Shown here: positions 26,233-34,735 of the stretch, piece by piece | How positions within the stretch are numbered: the first letter of the stretch is position 1 | Layout: each line of letters begins with the position of its first letter | Notes under the pieces: generated by a model | The model's input: only the letters and a program-made list of their open reading frames with translations | Database searches by the model: none | Told to the model about the DNA's origin: nothing | Origin: Cystobacterineae bacterium | GTDB taxonomy: Bacteria; Myxococcota; Myxococcia; Myxococcales; Myxococcaceae | Length of the DNA: 42,385 bases | NCBI GenBank assembly: GCA_009782175.1 | Contig: WRKR01000025.1 | Location: 1 to 42,385, forward strand | Reading direction: 5' to 3' | Translations under genes and position numbers: made by a program

Positions 26233-27171
26233 TTAAGTTTCGGTTTGCCGTTTTTTTAAAAAGCTAAATTCCAGCTTTGCCAACACAGCGCACAATTCAG
26301 GTGGCAAGGGCCCTTCAAAGTGCATGTTTTGTCGGGTGAGCGGGTGCAAAAACCGAAGCTCTGTTGCATGCAGAAACAGCCTGGGGCAAAGGGAGGACTT
26401 TCCCAGGCCATAGCGCTCATCCCCCAGGAGGGGAGCGCCATGGCTTGCCAAATGGGCGCGTATTTGGTGCATAACACCCGTAACAATTTCTATAGAGAGC
26501 AGGCTATAGGGGCCCTTTTGCTCAATGAGGCAAAATTGCGTATAGGCCGCTCGTGCTTTAGGGTTGTCAGGGTGGGCAATTTTGGAGCGTTGCCCTTTTT
26601 GTATAAGAGGGGAGGAGAGGGTGCCTTTGGGGGGCAACTCACCCGTGCAGAGGCCCCAATAGCGCTTATATATTTGTTGCTTTGAGAAGGCTTCTCGCAT
26701 GTGGCGATAGGCCTTTGGGTTGCGGGCGGCGACAAGGAGTCCAGAGGTTTCTGTGTCAAGTCTATGGCAGAGCCCTGCTTCAAGCGGGTTAGAGGAGGCG
26801 CTTGTCTGTGTTGGATAGCGTGCAACGAGTGCATTGGCCAAGGTATGGGTTTCTTCAGCGCGCAGAGGATAGCAGGGGAGCGCTGTGGGTTTGTCCAAAA
26901 CCAGCAAGGCCTCATCTTCAAACAACACGTGAAGTGGCAAAGAAGGGTTGGGGATGAGTTGCATGTGAGCCAAGCTCAAGTCGACTTCCAACAAGCTGCC
27001 CTGCTCAAAGGTTTGACTTTTGGAGACGGCGCGCCCATGGCAAAGCACAGCTTTGCAAGCCAAAAGTCGTTTGATGGTGTTTCGAGACAGGCACAAAGCC
27101 TGAGCCAAATAGACGTCAATGCGCTGCTTGGCTCCTTGGGAGGAGACTTCAATGCTTTTTTTCACTCCCAA
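26233..27171 (-). CDS. RluA-family pseudouridine synthase
   Basis: A 312-residue protein. The N-terminal S4 RNA-binding domain is QRIDVYLAQALCLSRNTIKRLLACKAVLCHGRAVS. The catalytic domain has the RluA motif GLCHRLDTETSGLLVAARN, with the catalytic Asp in HRLD, and later GVMHQIRAHLASHGAPLLGDERYG. It isomerises uridines in rRNA or tRNA; the exact site cannot be told. Two starts are possible. TTG 27171 has GAGG 4 bases upstream. GTG 27165 overlaps the kinase stop as GTGA. Both imply coupling to the kinase gene. It converges on pcnB with one base between the stops. Confidence 0.88.
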   Translation of the reverse strand: MGVKKSIEVSSQGAKQRIDVYLAQALCLSRNTIKRLLACKAVLCHGRAVSKSQTFEQGSLLEVDLSLAHMQLIPNPSLPLHVLFEDEALLVLDKPTALPCYPLRAEETHTLANALVARYPTQTSASSNPLEAGLCHRLDTETSGLLVAARNPKAYRHMREAFSKQQIYKRYWGLCTGELPPKGTLSSPLIQKGQRSKIAHPDNPKARAAYTQFCLIEQKGPYSLLSIEIVTGVMHQIRAHLASHGAPLLGDERYGLGKSSLCPRLFLHATELRFLHPLTRQNMHFEGPLPPELCAVLAKLEFSFLKKRQTET

Positions 27172-28313
27172 AGTGCCTCATATACTTCTTCTGCTGTTTG
27201 GATTCTATCGTCAGGCTCTTTATTCATCAACCCTTGGGCGATTTGTGCCATTTGGCGGTCCACTGCGGCGTTAATGGACATAATGGGTCTGGGCTCTGTC
27301 TCAAGGACTTGTCGCCAAAGCTCATAAGGTGTTTTGGCCTCAAAGGGGGGCCTGCCTGAAAGCAACTCATAGAGGATGACGCCCAGCGAATAGAGGTCAG
27401 CCCGCGCGTCAACGTGCTCCCCGAGAATTTGCTCCGGCGCCATATAGCGGAATGTGCCCACCATGTTGCCCGTGTTGGTGACGCTGGATAGGTCGTCCGA
27501 GATGAATTTGGCCAGCCCAAAATCCATGAGTTTGGCGACACGGTCCTCATTCACCATAATGTTGGAGGGCTTCAAATCCCTGTGGATGAGGCCACGCCCG
27601 TGAATGTGAGAAAGGGCCTGCGCAAGCTGCAAAAAAACATCCTTCAAGCGGCCAACACGCTCCGGACGGTTTATTTGAATAAGCTCCGCCTCACTCATGG
27701 AGTGAGAGGTGACAGGTACATAAGGTGTGGCAGGCAACTCATAAGGCAAGTCCACCGAAGCTTCAGAGGAGGAGCTTGCTGCCGTGTCAGGCTCTCCAAC
27801 CATTTTGGCAAGGGCACGTATGGACTCGGGGCCCTGCTGCTCCATGTCACTGGGGGCTTCCTCAGCATAGTCCGCAATGCCAAAATAACGCTCAGAGTCC
27901 TCCGTCCTGTCCGTGCGGGAAGCCTCATCATCCCAGCTGTGTTTGTTGAGGTTTTCTAAATGGGCTTTAATGGCTAAAACCAATTGGTTGTCAGAGGTTA
28001 ACTCACTGGAAGACAAAGAGAGATAGTGGCGCAGCGTCAGCCCCTCCACCAGCTCCATGGTTAAATAGGGATAGCCTCGGTGTACCCCCGTGTCATAAAC
28101 GCGAACGACGTTGGGGTGGGACAAACCTTGTAAAGTTTCATACTCGCGAGTAAGCCTGCGTACAACACGCACGTCCAATGCCGTACCTGTAGACAGCAAT
28201 TTGAGAGCTACGCACTCGTTTGAACGCCTATCTATGGCTTTATAAACCGTTCCAACCCCCCCGGAGCCTAATTTTTCAAGGATACGGTAAGGGCCTACGG
28301 TTTTTGGGGGCAT
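27162..28313 (-). CDS. Soluble Ser/Thr protein kinase with an insertion
   Basis: A 383-residue Hanks-type kinase without membrane segment. Visible parts are the Gly-rich loop LGSGGVGTVYKA (residues 15-26), Lys38 in VALKLL, HRDLKPSNIMVN, DFGLAKF, the activation loop with VGTFRYMAPEQI, and DLYSLGVILYELLSGRPPF. All catalytic residues are present. Between the hinge (MELVEGLTLRHYL) and the helix before HRD lies an acidic, Ser-rich insertion of about 120 residues, absent from typical kinases. The ATG at 28313 is chosen because the domain starts just after it. An in-frame TTG at 28454 would add 47 hydrophobic residues coded partly by the TGAAA repeat and is unlikely. Confidence 0.85.
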   Translation of the reverse strand: MPPKTVGPYRILEKLGSGGVGTVYKAIDRRSNECVALKLLSTGTALDVRVVRRLTREYETLQGLSHPNVVRVYDTGVHRGYPYLTMELVEGLTLRHYLSLSSSELTSDNQLVLAIKAHLENLNKHSWDDEASRTDRTEDSERYFGIADYAEEAPSDMEQQGPESIRALAKMVGEPDTAASSSSEASVDLPYELPATPYVPVTSHSMSEAELIQINRPERVGRLKDVFLQLAQALSHIHGRGLIHRDLKPSNIMVNEDRVAKLMDFGLAKFISDDLSSVTNTGNMVGTFRYMAPEQILGEHVDARADLYSLGVILYELLSGRPPFEAKTPYELWRQVLETEPRPIMSINAAVDRQMAQIAQGLMNKEPDDRIQTAEEVYEALWE

Positions 28314-28388
28314 GACAGAACATATAACAACAGAAAGGTGGAGAGTTGACAGATAAAACAGAGAAATTGAATGGACGCCAATTTGGAC

Positions 28389-28413
28389 TGAAATGAAATG
28401 AAATGAAATGAAA
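28389..28413. repeat. Pentanucleotide repeat TGAAA x5
   Basis: Five perfect copies of TGAAA lie between the divergent kinase (start 28313) and uppS (start 28476), about 75 and 63 bases from the two starts. Copy-number slippage here would change promoter or leader spacing for either gene. Confidence 0.85.
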
Positions 28414-28475
28414 CTAGCACCTCCTCCATGCTTTTGAGTAGAAAAGTTCGCCAAACCCTCTAGGGCCTCATTTTG

Positions 28476-29240
28476 ATGAAGTCAGTTAGCTCTCTTGAAC
28501 AGTTGGTGAAGCAACGTCCCTTGCCAAAGCACATTGGCATTATTATGGACGGCAATGGGCGCTGGGCCGAGTTGCGAGGCCTTCCGCGCCTCGAAGGCCA
28601 CCGGGAGGGCGCCAACCGCGTGCGTGAAGTGACGCGGTGCGCCCGCCGCCTGGGCCTTCAGGCCGTTACGCTTTATGCCTTCTCCATGCAAAATTGGATG
28701 CGCCCCTGGGATGAGATTGAAGGGTTGATGGCGCTTTTAAGCGAATATTTGCTCAAAGAGCGCCATGAAATTCTCGACAACCAAATAAAGCTGAATGTTA
28801 TTGGAGAGCTGGCCCGTCTCCCCGCGGAGGTGAGGGAGCCTCTTTTGGAATTGTGTGAGGCCAGTGCCTCTCATACGGAGATGGTGTTGACTTTGGCCGT
28901 CAGCTATGGCTCCCGGGAGGAGTTGGTATTGGCAGCGCGCCGTTTGGCGCAAAAGGTAGCGCAGGGGGAGTTGTCCGCAGAGGGTATAGATGAGGTGGCC
29001 TTTGAGGCAGAGTTATCCACCTCCGGACTTCCAGAGGTGGATATGTTGGTGCGCACAAGCGGCGAGTTGCGCATTTCCAATTTTTTGTTGTGGCAAATTG
29101 CCTATGCGGAGTTGGTATTCTCTTCCACGCTGTGGCCGGATTTCCAAGAGGCGCAGTTTTTGGACGCCCTTGCTGAATACCAGCAGAGAGAGCGTCGTTT
29201 TGGATATACCTCCGCACAGTTGAGGCCCCCCTCCCCGTGA
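28476..29240 (+). CDS. uppS: Undecaprenyl diphosphate synthase (cis-prenyltransferase)
   Basis: A 254-residue cis-prenyltransferase of normal length. HIGIIMDGNGRWA carries the catalytic Asp and the first conserved block, HREGANRVREV the second, YAFSMQNWMRP the third and VDMLVRTSGELRISNFLLWQ the substrate-binding block; FSSTLWPDF is the last. It makes the C55 lipid carrier for peptidoglycan and other envelope polymers. ATG 28476 is preferred to TTG 28473. Its stop overlaps the cdsA start (GTGA), so this begins a long co-oriented run of envelope genes. Confidence 0.96.
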   Translation: MKSVSSLEQLVKQRPLPKHIGIIMDGNGRWAELRGLPRLEGHREGANRVREVTRCARRLGLQAVTLYAFSMQNWMRPWDEIEGLMALLSEYLLKERHEILDNQIKLNVIGELARLPAEVREPLLELCEASASHTEMVLTLAVSYGSREELVLAARRLAQKVAQGELSAEGIDEVAFEAELSTSGLPEVDMLVRTSGELRISNFLLWQIAYAELVFSSTLWPDFQEAQFLDALAEYQQRERRFGYTSAQLRPPSP

Positions 29241-30055
29241 GCTTTTTTCAAAACAATTTGTTTTTGCGGGTTTCCTCTGCCTTGGTGCTTTTGCCCATGG
29301 TTTTGTTTTTGGTGTGGAAGGGCAATGCCTGGAGCGCCGCCTTGCTTTCCCTGGCAACGGTGTTGTGCATGCTGGAATACCTCGGCATGGCCTGGGGGAA
29401 ACCAGGCATGCTGGGCGTGGCCGCTGCCTTGGCCGTGGCTTTGGCACCCTGGCTTTGCACCCCCTTTATTGTACACCCCCTGCTGTGGATGTTGTGCATG
29501 GCAGGCGGCCTTTATGCGGTGGGTTGGGCTTGGCATTTGCTTTGTGGGCCACGCTCAGAGGCAGCTGCGCGCATGGGCCACCTCATGGCCGCCTCAGTTT
29601 ATATAGGCCTGGGCATGGCGGCACTTTCCGCACTGAGGGAGCAGAGCTTTGCCTGGGTGCTGATGGCCATGGTGTTAACATGGGCCAATGACACTTTTGC
29701 CTATTTTGCAGGACGCCTTTTTGGGAAACACACAATGCTCCCCTCCGTCAGCCCTAAAAAAACCTGGGAAGGCTTTGCCGGAGGCCTGTTGGGCTCCACA
29801 GTGGGGGCCTTTTTGCTGAAGCTTTGGGCTTTGCCAAACCTGCAGCTATGGGAGTGTTTGCTTTTGGGTGCGGTGGCAGGCATTTTGGGCCCCTTGGGGG
29901 ACTTCAGCGAGTCCGCATTAAAACGCTCCTTCGGAAAAAAGGACTCTGGAAAGCTTTTGCCAGGCCATGGCGGCATACTCGACAGGGTAGACGCTTTGTT
30001 GGTTATAGCCCCGGCGGTTTGGCTGCATATGAGTTTGTTTGCTATGGCTGCATAG
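29237..30055 (+). CDS. cdsA: Phosphatidate cytidylyltransferase
   Basis: A 272-residue integral membrane enzyme with about seven or eight hydrophobic segments. The family signature is SALKRSFGKKDSGKLLPGHGG, followed by ILDRVD. SPKKTWEGFAGG in the preceding loop is also characteristic. It converts phosphatidate and CTP to CDP-diacylglycerol for phospholipid synthesis. The GTG start overlaps the uppS stop. The dxr gene, usually found between cdsA and rseP in this cluster, is absent: the 120-base gap to the next gene holds only short repeats. Confidence 0.94.
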   Translation: MSFFQNNLFLRVSSALVLLPMVLFLVWKGNAWSAALLSLATVLCMLEYLGMAWGKPGMLGVAAALAVALAPWLCTPFIVHPLLWMLCMAGGLYAVGWAWHLLCGPRSEAAARMGHLMAASVYIGLGMAALSALREQSFAWVLMAMVLTWANDTFAYFAGRLFGKHTMLPSVSPKKTWEGFAGGLLGSTVGAFLLKLWALPNLQLWECLLLGAVAGILGPLGDFSESALKRSFGKKDSGKLLPGHGGILDRVDALLVIAPAVWLHMSLFAMAA

Positions 30056-30141
30056 TTTTTGGGGCCACAGGTTTTTCAGGCCACATGGTTTTTCTGGCTG
30101 TGCGGAGTTTGAGAGGTTAGGACACAAGTGGGTGAGGGCAG

Positions 30142-30169
30142 GTTGCTGAGGACAAGTTGCTGAGGACAA
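30142..30169. repeat. Exact 14-bp tandem duplication
   Basis: GTTGCTGAGGACAA occurs twice in direct succession (30142-30155 and 30156-30169) just upstream of rseP. It contains GAGGA, so the duplication also doubles a ribosome-binding-like motif ahead of the rseP ATG. Confidence 0.85.
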
Positions 30170-30175
30170 TAGGGC

Positions 30176-31840
30176 ATGTTGGTTTTTCAACAAATTTTAG
30201 GTTTTGTTATACTCCTTGGGGGCTTGGTGGCTGTGCACGAGTTGGGCCATTTTGGGGTGGCCAAACTCCTGGGCGTCAAAGTGCTGAAATTTTCCATTGG
30301 TTTTGGCCCCAAGCTGTGGGGCTTTAAATATGGTGAAACGGAATATGTTTTGGCGTGGATCCCTCTGGGTGGTTTTGTGCGCATGGCAGGGGAGTTGCCC
30401 AAGGACGCCATAGAAAACCCTGAAGAAGAAGCCCGAAGCTTTTTGGCACAGCCCTGGTGGAAGCGTGCAGCCATTGCGCTGGCAGGCCCTGCCTTCAACA
30501 TTGTTTTCCCCGTACTGGTGTTTTTTGTCGTTTATTGGGGGAGCACAGAAGTGTTTTTGCCGCGCCTGGGCGCCATAACACCGGGCTTCCCCGCCGCCCA
30601 GGCCGGTTTGTTGCCGGGAGACGTGTTGACGCGCATTGACGGCGTCCCCATTCAGTCCTTTGAGGACATTTCCACCGTCCTTCGCAACCGTTGGGAGAAG
30701 GAGGTTGCTATAGAATATAAGCGTGACGGCGTTATACACAGCACCCAACTGCGTCCCATGAGGCATGAGGAGGTGACGCCACTTGGAAAAAGGACCCAGG
30801 GTATTTTGGGCGTGTCCCTCCAGGCGCGCCCGGCTGTGCTGGGTGTGCTTCCAGGCTCCGCAGCCCAAGCGGCCGGGTTGAAAACTTTTGACAGGGTTTT
30901 GGAAATAAATGGCGAGCCCATTCGCGATGAGGTGGAGCTGCTCAAAGCACTGAAGGTGGCCTCTTCTCCTCTGCAGCTTCGCGTGGCGCGCGCGCAATAT
31001 GAGGAGCTTGCGGGGTGGAAACTGCAAATGCCTGAGGTGGTTTTATTGAGCATGCCCAAACAAGAGGGTTTGGGCTATGAGGCCATGGGCGCCATGCCGG
31101 GGGATTTGTTTGTGGCCGAAGTATTGGCCAACTCTCCTGCCGAAAAAGCAGGCCTCAAGCAGGGTGATTTTTTGTTGACGTGGAATGGGGAGCCCATTCA
31201 CTCCTGGAGTGCCATAGCCCAAAAACTCAAAGGGCTTGAAGGGCAGCCCATTCAACTGAGGTGGCTGAGCCCCGAGGGCAAACATGAAGAAAAAACATTG
31301 GCCCAGGAACAGAAAGAGATACAAATTGAATTTAAACACCGCCTTCAGGTGTGGGAGTTGGGGTTAAGGCCACAACTGGCCTATGTTTCCACGGCAGACA
31401 CGCTGAGGAGTGCAGCCTCACCAGAAACGCAAATAATCCATATTGGCTTTTGGCAAGCCTGGGGCAAAGCCCTGAAGGTGGTGCCGGACATAACCCTTCA
31501 AATGGCTGCGAGCATTGCCAAGCTGTTGACAGGGAAAGTTTCAGGCGAAAATGTGGGTGGCCCCGTGTTGATTTTTCAAACCACCGCACAGGGCATAGAG
31601 CAGGGCCTGGACGGCTATTTGCGCGTTATGGCTTTAATTTCCATAAGCCTTGCGCTCGCGAATTTGTTGCCCGTGCCCGTGTTGGATGGGTTTACGGTGC
31701 TTTCAGCCCTGTGGGAAGGCATTCGCCGCAAGCCTTTGCCCATGCGCTTTCGTGAAATTGCCAACCTCGTCGGTTTTGTATTGCTGATGTTGATGATGGG
31801 CTATGCATTTAAAAATGACATTGTACGCTTGTTGAGGTGA
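30176..31840 (+). CDS. rseP: Site-2 intramembrane metalloprotease RseP
   Basis: A 554-residue M50 protease, longer than the usual ~450. The first helix contains the zinc motif HELGH (residues 22-26). The last third has ANLLPVPVLDG, whose Asp is the third zinc ligand, before the closing membrane helices. Between lie two PDZ-like domains: LPRLGAITPGFPAAQAGLLPGD with QARPAVLGVLPGSAAQAAG (which may be two adjacent modules), and VAEVLANSPAEKAGLKQGD. The added length is in the PDZ region. The enzyme cleaves membrane anti-sigma factors and signal peptides. The tsaB gene starts 2 bases after its stop. Confidence 0.94.
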   Translation: MLVFQQILGFVILLGGLVAVHELGHFGVAKLLGVKVLKFSIGFGPKLWGFKYGETEYVLAWIPLGGFVRMAGELPKDAIENPEEEARSFLAQPWWKRAAIALAGPAFNIVFPVLVFFVVYWGSTEVFLPRLGAITPGFPAAQAGLLPGDVLTRIDGVPIQSFEDISTVLRNRWEKEVAIEYKRDGVIHSTQLRPMRHEEVTPLGKRTQGILGVSLQARPAVLGVLPGSAAQAAGLKTFDRVLEINGEPIRDEVELLKALKVASSPLQLRVARAQYEELAGWKLQMPEVVLLSMPKQEGLGYEAMGAMPGDLFVAEVLANSPAEKAGLKQGDFLLTWNGEPIHSWSAIAQKLKGLEGQPIQLRWLSPEGKHEEKTLAQEQKEIQIEFKHRLQVWELGLRPQLAYVSTADTLRSAASPETQIIHIGFWQAWGKALKVVPDITLQMAASIAKLLTGKVSGENVGGPVLIFQTTAQGIEQGLDGYLRVMALISISLALANLLPVPVLDGFTVLSALWEGIRRKPLPMRFREIANLVGFVLLMLMMGYAFKNDIVRLLR

Positions 31841-31842
31841 GC

Positions 31843-32709
31843 ATGGTTTTGGCATTGGACAGCTCCACCAGCACACTCTCTTTGGCCCTCCTCCATGCAG
31901 GCCACATATGCGCTGAGCGCTGGTTTCACCCGCCTGAGCGCTCCAGCGTTGTTTTGCCAGGGGCGGCCTTTGAGATGTTGGCGGAGCAGGGCCTTGTGGC
32001 AAAGCAATTGAGGGGTGTGGCCGTAGGGCTTGGCCCAGGCTCCTTTACGGGGCTACGCATAGCCCTCTCCATGGCCAAGGCCCTGGCCTATGCGGCTTCC
32101 CTTCCGCTGGCAGGGGTTTCCTCTCTGAAGGCTTTGGCTTTGGAGGGGCCCATAGGCAGGCCTCTGTGGGCCACAACGGTATTCAGAAAAGGCGAAGTAT
32201 TTGCCGGCTTGTTTTTGCGCACCCCTGAAGGAGCACTTATAGAGTTAGAGGCAGAGCAAACTTTTAAAGTGGCACAATTGGCCAAACGCCTCCAACACTC
32301 CCCCGAAAGCCTCGCCCTGGGTTTTGGCATACACAGCTTTAGAGAGGCCTTTTTGGCCGAAGGTGTGCCCCCACAACAGTTGCCCCTCTGCCCTACCTGG
32401 CCCTCCGCCGCCGCCATTGCACAATTGGCCCACTTTGCCCCCTTTGACAAAAAAACGCTTTTCTCCCTGGCCCCCAGCTATTTGCGCGGCAGCGGCGCAG
32501 AAGCAAACCCCCTGTTTGCACAAAACAGACAAGCCACACCCAGCACACCGGGCACACCAAGCCTACCAGACACACCAAGCCTACCAGACACACCAGCCAT
32601 GCCGGGAACACAAGCCATGCCCAGTGCACCGGGCAGGCCGGATACACCCAGTACACAAGCCACACCGGGCACGCCGGGGGACACTTTAAATACAGGAGAA
32701 GCACTGTGA
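31843..32709 (+). CDS. tsaB: tRNA threonylcarbamoyladenosine synthesis protein TsaB
   Basis: A 288-residue TsaB. It has the ASKHA-fold signatures LALDSSTSTLSLAL and VGLGPGSFTGLRIALSMAKALAYA. TsaB partners with TsaD and TsaE to make t6A37 in tRNA. ATG 31843 is preferred to GTG 31837 because GAGG stands 5 bases before it. The last ~55 residues are a Thr/Pro/Ser/Met/Gly repeat of 18-bp units (TPSLPD, TPAMPG and variants; about 32530-32690), which is not part of the family fold. Its stop overlaps the start of the next gene (GTGA). Confidence 0.92.
   Translation: MVLALDSSTSTLSLALLHAGHICAERWFHPPERSSVVLPGAAFEMLAEQGLVAKQLRGVAVGLGPGSFTGLRIALSMAKALAYAASLPLAGVSSLKALALEGPIGRPLWATTVFRKGEVFAGLFLRTPEGALIELEAEQTFKVAQLAKRLQHSPESLALGFGIHSFREAFLAEGVPPQQLPLCPTWPSAAAIAQLAHFAPFDKKTLFSLAPSYLRGSGAEANPLFAQNRQATPSTPGTPSLPDTPSLPDTPAMPGTQAMPSAPGRPDTPSTQATPGTPGDTLNTGEAL
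32530..32692 (+). repeat. In-frame 18-bp-type repeat at the tsaB 3' end
   Basis: Hexapeptide units TPSLPD, TPSLPD, TPAMPG and TQAMPS, then more degenerate APGRPD and TPSTQA units, are coded by near-identical 18-bp segments. The segment follows the conserved TsaB fold and runs almost to the stop codon. It is proline-rich and probably unstructured. Confidence 0.8.
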
Positions 32710-33749
32710 AGAGAGGGCACATGGTATTGCTGGGGGCCACCGGTATTTTTGGAAAGCAGCTGACGCAGGCCCTTGAGGCCAAGGGTTTTCCCTCCAAGGC
32801 CTTAACGCTTGTGGCCAGCAAGCACTCCGAGGGGGAGGAGCTTTCCTATGGGGAGGAGAGCCTCTGTATAGAGGCCATGGCCCCCGCGGCACTCAAGGGA
32901 GCAACCTTGGCAGTGCTGGCCTTGCCGAGGAAGCCGGCGGCGCAGGCCATGTTGTGGGCAGAGCAAGCGGGCCTGCGCATATTGGACGCGAGTGGTGGCT
33001 CCCTGCCCAAAATTCCCCTCCTCTCCCCCCATGCCCATGCAGAGGGAGCAAAGCTTGAGTGGCCTCCCGCTGAGCAGCACTTGGCGCTGGCCTCACCTTT
33101 GGCCCATGCTTTGGCCTGCCTGCTTTTCCCCCTCAGGCCCCTGGGGCGCGTGGAGGCAACGGCCATATGCGGGGCAGCCTGCCTGGGCAAAGGAGGGGTG
33201 CAAACCCTGGAGCAGCAGACACTGGCCATGCTGAATGGCCGAGAAGCGGAGGCAGAGGGGGGGCGGCGACAGGCTTTTAATATACTCCCGGCCTTCGAGG
33301 GAGAGGAGGGGGGCTTTGCAAACCACGCGGAGGCCGAAGCAGCCGCTGAGCTTTCGCGCTTGCTGGGGAGCCCTGTGGAGCTGGGGCTGCATGTTTTTTT
33401 GGCCCCCTTTTTCTTCGGTATTAGCCTCTCCTTCAGCGTTGTGGTTGGAGGCGGCAAGGGCTTGGAGCATTGGCGCAAGGCTTTGGCCTTGGGCCATGGA
33501 ATAAAAATGTTGGATGGCAACGTGTCGGAATATACGGAGCAGGAAGACACGGTGCAGGAAAACACGGTGCAGGAAAACAAAGCACACAGCCTTTTCCCCA
33601 TGCCCATGTTGGTAAGCCAGGATGCCTCTTTGCTTGTGGGCAAACTGCGCCTTCAGGGCAATGTTTTGAGAGGGGTTTTGGCCTTTGAGCCGGCCAACCG
33701 CCTGGCTGAGTTTGCAGCCACTTTGGCGATGGCGGGGGTGGACGCATGA
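32706..33749 (+). CDS. Aspartate-semialdehyde dehydrogenase-like pseudoenzyme (USG-1-like)
   Basis: A 347-residue protein with the ASADH fold. The N-terminal nucleotide-binding motif VLLGATGIFGKQL, the LRILDASGG block and GACLGKGGVQTLEQQT (matching SGAGKEAVDEL...T of Asd) are present. The catalytic block is changed: where Asd has NCSTTQ this protein has SPLAHA, without Cys. The RVP...GH substrate block is replaced by LAPFFFGIS, losing the Arg and His. It therefore should not have dehydrogenase activity and resembles the USG-1 type of Asd homologue. A TVQEN repeat (33544-33578) interrupts the C-terminal domain. GTG 32706 has AGGAGA upstream and overlaps the tsaB stop. Confidence 0.75.
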   Translation: MKRGHMVLLGATGIFGKQLTQALEAKGFPSKALTLVASKHSEGEELSYGEESLCIEAMAPAALKGATLAVLALPRKPAAQAMLWAEQAGLRILDASGGSLPKIPLLSPHAHAEGAKLEWPPAEQHLALASPLAHALACLLFPLRPLGRVEATAICGAACLGKGGVQTLEQQTLAMLNGREAEAEGGRRQAFNILPAFEGEEGGFANHAEAEAAAELSRLLGSPVELGLHVFLAPFFFGISLSFSVVVGGGKGLEHWRKALALGHGIKMLDGNVSEYTEQEDTVQENTVQENKAHSLFPMPMLVSQDASLLVGKLRLQGNVLRGVLAFEPANRLAEFAATLAMAGVDA

Positions 33750-33838
33750 CAACTTGTCAAAAAACGCTGCAGAAGGCGGCTTATGTATTTGAAAATACAA
33801 ACACTTGCCTTGGCCTGCGCTTTGCTGGAGAAAAGTTT

Positions 33839-34735
33839 ATGGAGATGTTTTTGCGCCTTCGCCGTCTGCTGTTTTTGGGCCTGTTTTTGTTGAGCACCGC
33901 GGGGGTCGCTCAAACTTTGAGTTTGTCCTTCAGCTCCTTTGGCTCTGAGCAGGAGTGGGTTTTTGGCAAATCCGCCTGCAACAGCTCCTTCTCCGTTTTT
34001 TGGCTGTTTAATCCCATCTACCGCACGGCTTGCTCCGGCTTGCAGCTTTGGGTGAGCACCCAATCCTGCTCAGACACAGAGTCCAGGGTGGATTTGTTTA
34101 ACATTCCTTCTGACAGGACGGACTTTTTGACAGGCTCCAGGACGGTGGCACTCTCAAGCTTGCCGGGCTTTAAAGGAGAGCTGTCTTGTGGCGCTGAAAA
34201 CGTGCAAATAGAGCACTATATTTGCGGCGAAATTTTGCTCAGAGACATGCTGGGCAATTGCAATAACGACCCGGAGAAAGTGTCCTCCAATACGCTTTCC
34301 GTGGTTTATAAAACCACCGCGCCCCCTGCACCCCTCATTAACAGCTCCGAAGGCTATGATGGAGAAATAACCATACGTTTTTCAGCTTCCGGGGACTATT
34401 TGAATGAAGTGCTGCTCTATGGAAAACGCAGTGGCAGCGCAGAAGACTTTGAAGAAATGGGACGTGTGAATTTTGCACTCAACGCCATCAGCGCTTCGGG
34501 GCTTGAAAACAACACTCCCTATACGTTTTTTTTGCAAAGCGTGGACTTGGCCGGCAATAAAAGCCCCAACTCCGAGTTAATAGAAGAAAGCTCCGTACAT
34601 ACGGATGGGTTTTGGGATGTTTATAAGCAAAATGGAGGCGCAAGCGGAAGCTGCAGGGTGGCAGGAGGGGGCCTGTCAGGCTTAGGGCTGGTGTTTTTGG
34701 GGCTTTGCCTTGGGAGGAGGAGGCGCCCATGCTGA
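33839..34735 (+). CDS. Secreted protein with FN3-like domain and MYXO-CTERM-like anchor (MXAN_2561-like)
   Basis: ATG 33839 is chosen because GGAGAAAA precedes it and a clean signal peptide follows (MEMFLRLRRLLFLGLFLLSTAGVAQT). An ATG at 33746, which overlaps the previous stop, would bury this signal. The 298-residue product has an N-terminal domain with several Cys (KSACNS, RTACSG, QSCSDT, ELSCGA, YICGE, NCNND). A fibronectin type III-like domain follows (TAPPAPLINSSEGYDGEITI to FLQSVDLAGNKSP). It ends with GGASGSCRVAGGG, a hydrophobic helix and RRRR. That end fits the MYXO-CTERM sorting signal, cut and lipid-anchored by a myxosortase. With the barrel gene that follows, it matches the family pair I know as MXAN_2561/MXAN_2562. 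Confidence 0.7.
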   Translation: MEMFLRLRRLLFLGLFLLSTAGVAQTLSLSFSSFGSEQEWVFGKSACNSSFSVFWLFNPIYRTACSGLQLWVSTQSCSDTESRVDLFNIPSDRTDFLTGSRTVALSSLPGFKGELSCGAENVQIEHYICGEILLRDMLGNCNNDPEKVSSNTLSVVYKTTAPPAPLINSSEGYDGEITIRFSASGDYLNEVLLYGKRSGSAEDFEEMGRVNFALNAISASGLENNTPYTFFLQSVDLAGNKSPNSELIEESSVHTDGFWDVYKQNGGASGSCRVAGGGLSGLGLVFLGLCLGRRRRPC

